NCBI RefSeq assembly: GCF_003696365.1
Contig: NZ_RFFM01000001.1
Location: 1,627,852-1,691,851, forward strand
DNA: 64,000 nt
Direction of reading: 5' to 3'
Source: Stutzerimonas zhaodongensis
GTDB taxonomy: Bacteria; Pseudomonadota; Gammaproteobacteria; Pseudomonadales; Pseudomonadaceae
The notes beneath the pieces are model-generated. The model made no database searches. It had not been told where the DNA came from and saw only the letters and a list, made by a program, of their open reading frames with translations. Both the position numbers and the translations under genes were made by a program. Every line of letters begins with the position of its first letter. Within the stretch, counting starts at the first letter, position 1. Shown here in pieces: positions 9,615-20,525 of this stretch.

Positions 9615-11483
9615 TTAAATCCACAACTTCTTGAGATCGCGGCCACCGTAGATCAAGTTGACCATGGCACGGGTCACGATGATAGCGGTGAACATCGAGG
9701 TCAGAATTCCGAGTGACAGAGTCACGGCGAACCCTTTGATCGGCCCGGTACCCATTGCGAACAGAATGCCGCCTACCAGCAGGGTAGTGAGGTTACCGTC
9801 TACGATTGCCGAGAACGCGCGATCGAAGCCCTCGTGAATGGCTCGTTGAATCGCCATTCCATTGGCGATTTCCTCGCGAATTCGCGAGAAGATCAGCACG
9901 TTGGCATCCACCGCCATACCCATCGTCAGAACGATACCGGCGATGCCGGGCAGCGTCAGCGTAGCGCCCAGCATCGACATCAATGCAGTCAGCACCACCA
10001 TGTTGAACAGCAGCGCTACCGTGGCCAGCAAACCGAAAAACTTGTAGATCAGCACCATGAACACCGCGACGAAGAGGAAACCCCACATCGCTGCCTGAAC
10101 GCCGAGCTTGATGTTTTCAGCCCCAAGGCTTGGACCGATGGTTCGCTCTTCTGCGAAATACATGGGCGCGGCTAGTCCGCCTGCGCGAAGCAGCAGTGCC
10201 AGCTCAGAGGATTCACCCTGACCATCAAGCCCGGTTATGCGGAACTGGCTACCCAGAGGCGACTGAATAGTCGCCAAGCTGATGATTTTCTTCTCTTCCT
10301 GAAATGTCTCGACGCGAACTTCCTGCTCGACACCATCTACCACTTGCTTGACGTAGCGCGTGGTCGGACGCTGCTCGATGAAGATCACCGCCATGCTACG
10401 GCCGACGCTGTTGCGGGTAGCGCGGTTCATCAAGTCGCCACCATGACCGTCCAGGCGGATGTTGACTTGCGGGCGGCCATTCTCGTCATAGCTGGCCTGG
10501 GCGTCCGTGACCTGATCGCCCGTGATGATGAGGTTGCGCTCCAACTGAGCTGGAGGACGCCCTTCCTGCCGGAATTCGAATGACTCGGTCGATGCACGTG
10601 CGGCGTCCGCCTCGGCAGCAAGACGGAACTCGAGGTTGGCAGTCTTGCCCAGGATCCGTTTGGCTTCAGCGGTGTCCTGAACGCCCGGCAGTTCGACAAC
10701 GATTCGGTTAGCGCCCTGGCGCTGAACCAAGGGCTCGGACACGCCCAACTCGTTGACACGGTTGCGCACCGTGGTCAGGTTTTGCTTGATCGAATACTCA
10801 CGGATTTCCGCAAGCTTGGCCTCGGTGATCGCCAAACGCAGGACTTGTTGGCCGTTGCGCTCGCTGGAGGTCAACTCGAAATCATTGAAGTTCTTGCGAA
10901 TCAGCGCTTGGGCTGTCGAGAGTGTGCTGCCATCGGAGAAGCCGAGCTGCACGGCGTTTTCCGCCTTCGGCAAGCTGCGGTAGCGGATTCGCTCCTTGCG
11001 CAGCAGACTCTTTACCTCACCTTCGTAAACGTTGAGGCGGGTATCAATGGCCTTCTCCATGTCGACTTCGAGCAGGAAGTGCACCCCACCGGAGAGGTCC
11101 AAGCCCAACTTCATGGGGCTAGCGCCAAGGTTACGAAGCCACTCGGGAGTCGTCGGGGCGAGGTTCAATGCAACTACGTAGGCATCCCCTAACGCACGCC
11201 GTACGACATCCTTGGCAGGAAGCTGGTCGTCCTGGTCAACCAGACGGAGCAAACCACCTCGCCCCTGCTCATCCAGTGTAGCGGCTTTGACTTCGATGCC
11301 GGCCTCGGTCAGCGCTTTGCTGGCGCGATCTAGCTCAGCCTCGGTAACGTTCAGGGAGGTTGCAGCTCCGGTGATCTGCACTGCAGGATCATCCGGATAA
11401 AGATTGGGCGCTGAATAGACCAAAGCGATGCCAAGCACCACCACTATCAGCAGGTATTTCCAGAGAGGGAATCTATTGAGCAT
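9615..11483 (-). CDS. secD: Protein translocase subunit SecD
   Basis: The larger partner of SecF, 622 residues. It has a membrane helix near residues 8-24, a large periplasmic P1 domain with DLSGGVHFLLEVDMEKA, and five membrane helices in the last 170 residues, where TMGMAVDANVLIFSRIREE is the conserved transmembrane motif. It lies between yajC and secF in the classic operon. Confidence 0.97.
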   Translation of the reverse strand: MLNRFPLWKYLLIVVVLGIALVYSAPNLYPDDPAVQITGAATSLNVTEAELDRASKALTEAGIEVKAATLDEQGRGGLLRLVDQDDQLPAKDVVRRALGDAYVVALNLAPTTPEWLRNLGASPMKLGLDLSGGVHFLLEVDMEKAIDTRLNVYEGEVKSLLRKERIRYRSLPKAENAVQLGFSDGSTLSTAQALIRKNFNDFELTSSERNGQQVLRLAITEAKLAEIREYSIKQNLTTVRNRVNELGVSEPLVQRQGANRIVVELPGVQDTAEAKRILGKTANLEFRLAAEADAARASTESFEFRQEGRPPAQLERNLIITGDQVTDAQASYDENGRPQVNIRLDGHGGDLMNRATRNSVGRSMAVIFIEQRPTTRYVKQVVDGVEQEVRVETFQEEKKIISLATIQSPLGSQFRITGLDGQGESSELALLLRAGGLAAPMYFAEERTIGPSLGAENIKLGVQAAMWGFLFVAVFMVLIYKFFGLLATVALLFNMVVLTALMSMLGATLTLPGIAGIVLTMGMAVDANVLIFSRIREEIANGMAIQRAIHEGFDRAFSAIVDGNLTTLLVGGILFAMGTGPIKGFAVTLSLGILTSMFTAIIVTRAMVNLIYGGRDLKKLWI

Positions 11484-11504
11484 GACGCAGCCCGTCTAAT
11501 GACG

Positions 11505-11525
11505 CGGGGCGCCTTGCGCGCCCCG
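11505..11525 (-). other. GC-rich hairpin between yajC and secD
   Basis: An 8-bp perfect stem (CGGGGCGC / GCGCCCCG) with a five-base loop in the 67-bp gap between yajC and secD. No T-tract follows, so it is more likely an RNA stability or processing element than a terminator. No experimental meaning can be read from sequence. Confidence 0.45.
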
Positions 11526-11550
11526 TCGTTGGTATTGAGTAGAAGTCAGC

Positions 11551-11880
11551 TCAGATGGCTTTCAGCGTGCCTTTAGGCAGCGTTGCGGCAATCGCCACCT
11601 TCTGGAACTTCAGCTCTACCGAGTCCGAAACCTCGATCACGACGAAGTCGTCGGATACCTTGGTAACCTTACCCGCGATGCCACCCGATGTAACCACTTC
11701 GTCACCCTTCTGCAGGCCGCCGATCAGGTTCTTGTGCTCTTTGGCACGCTTGGCCTGCGGGCGCCAGATCATCAGATAGAAGATGACCAAGAAGCCGACC
11801 AGGAACAGCCACTCGAAGCCACTGCCAGCGGGACCAGCGGCAGCCTCTTGAGCGTAGGCGGCGGGAATCAGAAAGCTCAT
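11551..11880 (-). CDS. yajC: Sec translocase accessory subunit YajC
   Basis: A small inner-membrane protein of the SecDF-YajC complex, 109 residues. One membrane segment (WLFLVGFLVIFYLMIW) is followed by the conserved RPQAKRAKEHKNL and GDEVVTSGGIAGKV, then a small beta domain. It lies 40 bp after tgt and begins the yajC-secD-secF run. Confidence 0.96.
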   Translation of the reverse strand: MSFLIPAAYAQEAAAGPAGSGFEWLFLVGFLVIFYLMIWRPQAKRAKEHKNLIGGLQKGDEVVTSGGIAGKVTKVSDDFVVIEVSDSVELKFQKVAIAATLPKGTLKAI

Positions 11881-11920
11881 GTAGCACTCCTGTTGCAGAG
11901 ATCAGTTGGTTAAGAATTCG

Positions 11921-14100
<2,180 letters not shown>

Positions 14101-14173
14101 AGCGGAAGATCGGCGCGGGGCTCAGGGGGCGCAAAGCTTAGCGGAAAGCCTGCAATCTGACCACGCTAGACGA

Positions 14174-14202
14174 TTGACCGACGCGCTTTGCATCCCTATA
14201 CT
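14174..14202 (+). promoter_or_regulatory. Promoter of tRNA-Leu
   Basis: Near-consensus sigma-70 promoter: TTGACC (14174-14179), a 17-base spacer and TATACT (14197-14202). The bases after the -10 are GCGCCGCC, a GC-rich discriminator typical of stable-RNA promoters under stringent (ppGpp) control. The mature tRNA begins 13 bases beyond the -10. Confidence 0.85.
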
Positions 14203-14215
14203 GCGCCGCCACTGT

Positions 14216-14302
14216 GCCTCGATGGCGGAATCGGTAGACGCAGCGGATTCAAAATCCGCCGTTGGTAACAACGTGAGAGTTCGAGTCTCTCTCGAGGCAC
14301 CA
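14216..14302 (+). tRNA. tRNA-Leu (anticodon CAA)
   Basis: An 87-base class II tRNA. The acceptor stem GCCTCGA pairs with TCGAGGC, followed by A and an encoded CCA end. The anticodon stem GCGGA/TCCGC holds the loop TTCAAAA, giving anticodon CAA (reads UUG). The long variable arm and T arm (GAGAG-TTCGAGT-CTCTC) are present. It is divergent from queA. Confidence 0.97.
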
Positions 14303-14719
14303 CTAATCAGTGACCAGAGGCAACCGATAGCCTTTGGAGAAGAGGGGAACCGCGCAATAGCAGCGGCATCGCCCCGGCAGCAATTGATGCCATGCATCGA
14401 TCAAACGCAACAGCAGCCCCGCCCGGACAGCGTTCCGGTAATCGGCGGCCATATCAAAGCGTCCTCGTCACACTCAAAACGCGCCAACCTGGCGCTGCTT
14501 GCGGTGGGTAAGTCCGTGCCTGACAGGGCTTGGCAGCGCCCGGCTAGTTATCGTAGAGTGTGTCCACTGTGTTTGCATGGGTCGCCGTTGAATCGTGACC
14601 TGGTGCAGTAGATCTCTAGATCCGCTACATCCCGTTCGACTCTTTACTCCTTGCAACCAGTCTCCGCCTCCTGCCCGAGCAGGGGCGTTTCTACTATTGA
14701 GTTTCAAGGATACAAAGCT
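14303..14719 (+). promoter_or_regulatory. Gene-free stretch including the likely cold-shock mRNA leader
   Basis: About 417 bases between tRNA-Leu and the cold-shock gene have no supportable coding frame. The part next to the gene probably is its long 5' leader, as is usual for csp genes. At 14668-14685 there is a small hairpin (CCTGC-CCGA-GCAGG, extendable by a G-T and a C-G pair). AAGGA precedes the start codon. I see no clear terminator for the tRNA. Confidence 0.5.
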
Positions 14720-14932
14720 ATGTCGAATCGTCAGAACGGTACCGTCAAGTGGTTTAACGACGAGAAAGGTTTTGGTTTCATCACTCCCGAGAGCGGTCCG
14801 GATCTGTTCGTGCACTTCCGCGCGATCGAAGGCAACGGCTTCAAAAGCCTGAAAGAAGGCCAGAAAGTCAGCTTCGTCGCTGTGCAAGGTCAAAAGGGCA
14901 TGCAGGCTGACCAGGTTCAAATCCAGGAATAA
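14720..14932 (+). CDS. CspA-family cold-shock protein
   Basis: A single OB-fold (cold-shock domain) nucleic-acid chaperone of 70 residues. RNP1 (KGFGFITPE) and RNP2 (LFVHFRAI) are both intact. The start at [12 protein letters not shown] has AAGGA upstream; the frame is open further upstream but without homology. It is monocistronic, with a strong terminator 12 bp after the stop. Which paralogue it is (CspA/CapB/CspD-like) cannot be fixed from one sequence. Confidence 0.95.
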   Translation: MSNRQNGTVKWFNDEKGFGFITPESGPDLFVHFRAIEGNGFKSLKEGQKVSFVAVQGQKGMQADQVQIQE

Positions 14933-14944
14933 GCCCCAGCTCTG

Positions 14945-14979
14945 AAAAGCCCCTGATGGAAACATCAGGGGCTTTTTTA
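14945..14979 (+). terminator. Rho-independent terminator of the cold-shock gene
   Basis: A 14-bp perfect stem, AAAAGCCCCTGATG and CATCAGGGGCTTTT, around a GAAA tetraloop, continuing into a run of T. Confidence 0.96.
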
Positions 14980-15030
14980 TGCGCGCGATTCCGTAGAATG
15001 CGCGACTGTCTTTCAAGCGAGACCTCACGC

Positions 15031-15528
15031 ATGCGCAACCATTTGCTCAGCCCGCAGGGCCAATTCCCCGCGGCCAGTCTGATTCGCCGAATCGCAGCGA
15101 TCTGCTATGACGCGTTTCTGGCAATCGCGCTGATGATGGTCGTCACGCTGCTATATCAGCAGGTGATCCTGCGTTTCTTCTATGGCAGCGAAGGTCTGAA
15201 GGCCTTGGCGGAATCCGGCGGACTGGATATTGATCCGTTCCTCTCGACGCTTCTGTTATTTGCTGTGTTCGCCTTCTTCGCCAAGTTCTGGACGCACAAC
15301 GGCCAGACGCTCGGCATGCAGGTCTGGGGGGTTCGTATCCAGAATGCCGACGGTACTGCAATTGATCTCTGGCAGGCTCTGCTGAGGTTTCTGATTGCAA
15401 TCATGTCATGGCTCGCCCTTGGGCTGGGCTACTGGTGGATGCTCTGGGATAAACAGCGTCGGACGTGGCAGGACATCTATTCAGAAAGCCAGGTCGTTCA
15501 GCTACCCAAGAACATTCACAAGAAATGA
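15031..15528 (+). CDS. RDD family membrane protein
   Basis: A 165-residue inner-membrane protein of the RDD family. After a cytoplasmic start (MRNHLLSPQGQFPAAS) it has an RRIAAICYDAFLAIALMMVV segment, with the conserved Asp of the RDD motif, and about three membrane helices. It ends with WDKQRRTWQDIYSESQVVQLPK, which fits the conserved end of the family (R-T--D----T-VV). Substrate or role is unknown; some family members have been proposed as Na+/H+ antiporters. It is convergent with lptG. Confidence 0.85.
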   Translation: MRNHLLSPQGQFPAASLIRRIAAICYDAFLAIALMMVVTLLYQQVILRFFYGSEGLKALAESGGLDIDPFLSTLLLFAVFAFFAKFWTHNGQTLGMQVWGVRIQNADGTAIDLWQALLRFLIAIMSWLALGLGYWWMLWDKQRRTWQDIYSESQVVQLPKNIHKK

Positions 15529-15556
15529 TTCAAGGGGGCAGCACGCCCCCATTGAA
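15529..15556. terminator. Hairpin between convergent RDD gene and lptG
   Basis: Inverted repeat TTCAAGGGGGC / GCCCCC-A-TTGAA with loop AGCAC and one bulged A, in the 54-bp gap between two convergent genes. The flanks are not T-rich, so it is a weaker terminator candidate. Confidence 0.55.
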
Positions 15557-15582
15557 AAGGTCGAACCGCGTGTGCCGCTGCG

Positions 15583-16644
15583 TTAACCCGCTCGGCGCAG
15601 CAGAAAGATGCCCGCCAGCGCGCAGAGCCCAGCGGGTATCGCCACGGCCAGCAAGGGCGAGAAGCCGAACACCTGACTGGCCGGCCCGAGCAGGTCTTGC
15701 AGGATTCGGAACACAAAGCCAACTATGACCCCGGTAAAAATACGCTGCCCGAGGGTTACGGACCGCAGCGGCCCGAAAATGAAAGAGATCGCCAGCAACA
15801 CCAGCGCCACCGTCACAGCTGGCTGCAACACCTTCGTCCAGAACGCTAACCAGTAGCGACCATTGTTCAACCCCTGCTCGCCCAGGTAATGGATGTATCG
15901 CCACAGCCCCGTGATGGATAGGGCGTCCGGCTCCATGACGACCGTACTGACCAGTTGCGGGGTCAGTTGAACATCCCACCGCTCCTCGGCCACGGTCTCG
16001 ACCTCAGTGTGGTCGCCTCGAAAACGGGTCGTGGCCACATCACTGAGCATCCACGCTTCATCTTCGTAACGGGCACGGCGGGCAAAGCTCGCAGAGAGCA
16101 GTTGCCGCTGATCATCGAAACGATAGCGTGTGACACCCAGCAATACGCCACTCGGCTGCACGGCGTTGATATGAACAAATTCGTCGCCCTGGCGATGCCA
16201 GAGACCACGCTTGCTGCTCTGCGCCTCGCCAGCCCCCTGGGCGGACGAGCGACTGGCTTGCGCGATGTTTTCACTCCAAGGCGCCACATATTCTCCGATG
16301 AGGACGCCGACCAGCATCAGCAGCAACATCGGCTTCATCACTGCTAGTACGATTCGCCCCAGAGAAACGCCCGCAGCACGCATGATGGTCAGTTCGCTGC
16401 TGCTGGCAAGGGTGCCCAGCCCGATCAGACACCCAATCAAGGCGGACATTGGCAGCATCTCGTAGACACGCGACGGAGTCGTGAGTAACACGTAGACCGC
16501 AGCATTGAGGGTGCTGTAGCTGCCCTTCACATCGCCAAGCTCGTCGATGAAGGCGAACAGCAGCGCCAGCCCGACGATAATGCCGAGCACGGTGAGAATG
16601 GCCAGCAGAACATGAATGCCGATGTACCGATCAAGCTTACGCAT
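15583..16644 (-). CDS. lptG: LPS export ABC transporter permease LptG
   Basis: One of the two membrane subunits of the LptB2FG exporter that lifts LPS from the inner membrane into the Lpt bridge. The 353-residue protein begins MRKLDRYIGIHVLLAILTVLG, has three N-terminal membrane helices, a periplasmic jellyroll domain (about residues 130-265) and three C-terminal helices. Its start overlaps the lptF end by 8 bp, so the pair is coupled. An upstream in-frame methionine exists but lies inside lptF. Confidence 0.95.
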   Translation of the reverse strand: MRKLDRYIGIHVLLAILTVLGIIVGLALLFAFIDELGDVKGSYSTLNAAVYVLLTTPSRVYEMLPMSALIGCLIGLGTLASSSELTIMRAAGVSLGRIVLAVMKPMLLLMLVGVLIGEYVAPWSENIAQASRSSAQGAGEAQSSKRGLWHRQGDEFVHINAVQPSGVLLGVTRYRFDDQRQLLSASFARRARYEDEAWMLSDVATTRFRGDHTEVETVAEERWDVQLTPQLVSTVVMEPDALSITGLWRYIHYLGEQGLNNGRYWLAFWTKVLQPAVTVALVLLAISFIFGPLRSVTLGQRIFTGVIVGFVFRILQDLLGPASQVFGFSPLLAVAIPAGLCALAGIFLLRRAG

Positions 16645-17767
16645 GGGCGCCTCCCGATACCGCGCGACGCTTATCGATGGCAAGCCTCAACGGTTCCCAG
16701 TACAGCATCATCAATCCAATGGCAAAGAAGATTCCATGCACCCACCACAGGCCCAGAGCCGGCGGAATTCGCCCCTTGTCCAGCGAACCGCGTGCAGCAA
16801 TCAGCAATGCAAGGTATGCCATGTATAGAAGGATGGCGGGGAGCAACTTGAGGAAGCGGCCCTGACGCGGATTGACCTTTGCCAGCGGCACCGCCAGCAG
16901 GGTCACGATAAAGACCAGCAACGGTAGTGAGAGCCGCCACTGCAGCTCGGATTGCATGCGGATGTTGTCACTCCCGAACAACTCGCTGGTCGGCATTGCC
17001 TCGCGCGCGCTCAGCTCGACGCTGACCTCGGGCTTTGGCAGGAGCACACCATAGGTGTCGTACTGGATCGCTCGGTAATTGGCCTGCCCCGGATTACCGT
17101 CGTAGCGATAACCGTTTTCCAGAATCAGGTAGCGGCTCCCGTCAGGCTGGACTTCCTGACGCCCGGATTCGGCGACCAGGACAGAAAGTCCGCGCTCTTC
17201 GCCAGTCGCGCTGGACAGATTGGTTTCCGAAATGAACACACCGGCCAGCTCTGTTCGATCGGCAGTAAGTTCACGGGTGTAGGTGACGCGAGTTCCGTTG
17301 CGCAAGGTCTGGAAACGGCCCGGGACCAAGGTATCGAATTCGGTCAGCGAGTCCTGCTCGTTGAGAATACGATCGACCTCCGCAACGCCCTGCGGCGCCA
17401 AGCCAAGGCTGAGCCAGCCGACGATTCCGGCGATGAGCGCTGCGGGGGCGAGGCTATAAACCAACAGACGACGCTGGCTCATACCGGTAGCGGAGAGAAC
17501 CGTCATTTCGCTATCGAGATAGAGCCGTCCATAGGCCAGCAGGATGCCGAGAAACAAACCCAGCGGCAGAATGAGCTGAAGAAAGCCGGGCAGACGATAC
17601 CCCATGATCATCAGGAGCACGCCCGGGTCGAGCATGCCCTGCGCCGCCTGCGCCAGGTATTTGATGAAACGACCACTCATGATGATCACCAGCAGCACAG
17701 CACTAACAGCGCTCAGCGTGACCAAAAGCTCGCGGGACAGGTAACGAAAGACGATCAAACCGGACAC
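16637..17767 (-). CDS. lptF: LPS export ABC transporter permease LptF
   Basis: Partner permease of LptG, 376 residues, beginning MSGLIVFRYLSRELLVTLSA. It has the same 3+3 membrane-helix plan with a central periplasmic domain, including the conserved LYLDSEMTVLSATGMSQRRL loop that contacts LptB. It diverges from pepA with a 177-bp gap, the usual Pseudomonas arrangement. Confidence 0.95.
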   Translation of the reverse strand: MSGLIVFRYLSRELLVTLSAVSAVLLVIIMSGRFIKYLAQAAQGMLDPGVLLMIMGYRLPGFLQLILPLGLFLGILLAYGRLYLDSEMTVLSATGMSQRRLLVYSLAPAALIAGIVGWLSLGLAPQGVAEVDRILNEQDSLTEFDTLVPGRFQTLRNGTRVTYTRELTADRTELAGVFISETNLSSATGEERGLSVLVAESGRQEVQPDGSRYLILENGYRYDGNPGQANYRAIQYDTYGVLLPKPEVSVELSAREAMPTSELFGSDNIRMQSELQWRLSLPLLVFIVTLLAVPLAKVNPRQGRFLKLLPAILLYMAYLALLIAARGSLDKGRIPPALGLWWVHGIFFAIGLMMLYWEPLRLAIDKRRAVSGGAHA

Positions 17768-17875
17768 TCCAGGGTTGTCAGGCTCCGGCGGCTACGCTCA
17801 AACTAGCCGCCAAACAGCCGGTCCGCCGCAATAGGACGTTGGAGACCAAGCAGCATGCCCCCAACGGCCCGGTAG

Positions 17876-19438
<1,563 letters not shown>

Positions 19439-19460
19439 CGATAGCGAGCGGAACTCAGGC

Positions 19461-19880
19461 ATGACTCGTATCGAGTTCTACGTGTTGCCCGACAGCGAGC
19501 CAGCCGGTCGCGCGCGAGCGGCCTGCCAGCTGGCAAGCAAGGGTTGGCAGCACGGCATACCTGTATTCATTCGCTGCCAAAATGATCAGCAATGTAGTGA
19601 GCTGGATGAGCTGCTCTGGAGCTTTCGTGCGGAACGCTTCGTCCCGCACGAACTGCATGACGACGACCCGCAAGCACTCGTGGTGATAGGTACGGAGCAG
19701 CCGCCAGCCGCAGCGCAGGGTTTGCTGATCAACCTGTCTCAGACGCTTTCGCCCCACACCGATCAGTTCAGCCGCGTCATCGAGATCGTCAACCAGCAAC
19801 CGGAGCTTCTGACCGTTTGCCGGGACAATTTTCGCACCTATCGCCAGCGCGGCTATGATCCAAAGAGAGTCGAGTTGTAG
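19461..19880 (+). CDS. holC: DNA polymerase III chi subunit
   Basis: The chi subunit links the clamp loader to single-stranded DNA-binding protein at the replication fork. The 139-residue protein begins MTRIEFYVLPDSEP and has the typical ACQLASKGWQHG, DELLWSFRAERFVPHEL and NLS segments. It sits between pepA and valS, as in E. coli and Pseudomonas. Confidence 0.93.
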   Translation: MTRIEFYVLPDSEPAGRARAACQLASKGWQHGIPVFIRCQNDQQCSELDELLWSFRAERFVPHELHDDDPQALVVIGTEQPPAAAQGLLINLSQTLSPHTDQFSRVIEIVNQQPELLTVCRDNFRTYRQRGYDPKRVEL

Positions 19881-20004
19881 CCCGCATCGTTAGACCACCC
19901 GGACTGACGTCCGAGCGCTGATCGGCCACACAGAACGGGACCCCTGTCCGCCTCAGGAGCTGCACTACCCGCCTGGACGCTTCAATTTCCGGAATCGACC
20001 GTAC

Positions 20005-20370
20005 ATGACGCAAACACCCCCGCATAAAGCCCATCTGCTTGACGATCTAGAGTCCATTCGAGCGCTACTTGGCGACCAGGATCCTCCTGTACTCAAAGAC
20101 ACGCTGGATCCGGACAGCATTCCGATGCTGTCCGACATTGTCGAGCGTGCACCGGCAGCGGCTGCACAGATCGAGGCAGAACCGCGAGAGCCCGCAGTCC
20201 GAACTGCTTTTCGCACCCTCGCAGAACGTCATCTCGACCATGAATTGCGCACGGCAGCGCAGTTGATCCTGCAGGATGTGATAGACGATTTCGTGCCACA
20301 GATCGAAGCAGAACTGCGTAGACGACTTGAGGCACGCGCCGATCAGGTGATCAGGTCAAAGCGCACCTGA
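20005..20370 (+). CDS. Conserved hypothetical protein between holC and valS
   Basis: A 121-residue acidic, mostly helical protein without a motif I recognise. The first half is low in complexity, rich in Asp, Pro and Ala (DDLESIRALLGDQDPP). The second half (TLAERHLDHELRTAAQLIL through RRRLEARADQV) looks like long amphipathic helices. It begins 124 bp after holC in the same direction. Its position suggests a replication or translation link, but that is only inference. Other pseudomonads have a gene of similar size here, from general recall. Confidence 0.75.
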   Translation: MTQTPPHKAHLLDDLESIRALLGDQDPPVLKDTLDPDSIPMLSDIVERAPAAAAQIEAEPREPAVRTAFRTLAERHLDHELRTAAQLILQDVIDDFVPQIEAELRRRLEARADQVIRSKRT

Positions 20371-20525
20371 TTCATTCCTGGTCAGCTCAATGCGGCATCG
20401 AGCAATCAACGGTTCCACGGTTGAGTAGCGCAGACTGATAAAAGCGGCACGTAAGTCTGCTGCTGGCGCACTTTGCCTTTATACTTGCCGGCTTTTCCGA
20501 TCAGCCGTTTTAAGGGTCCCGCCGC

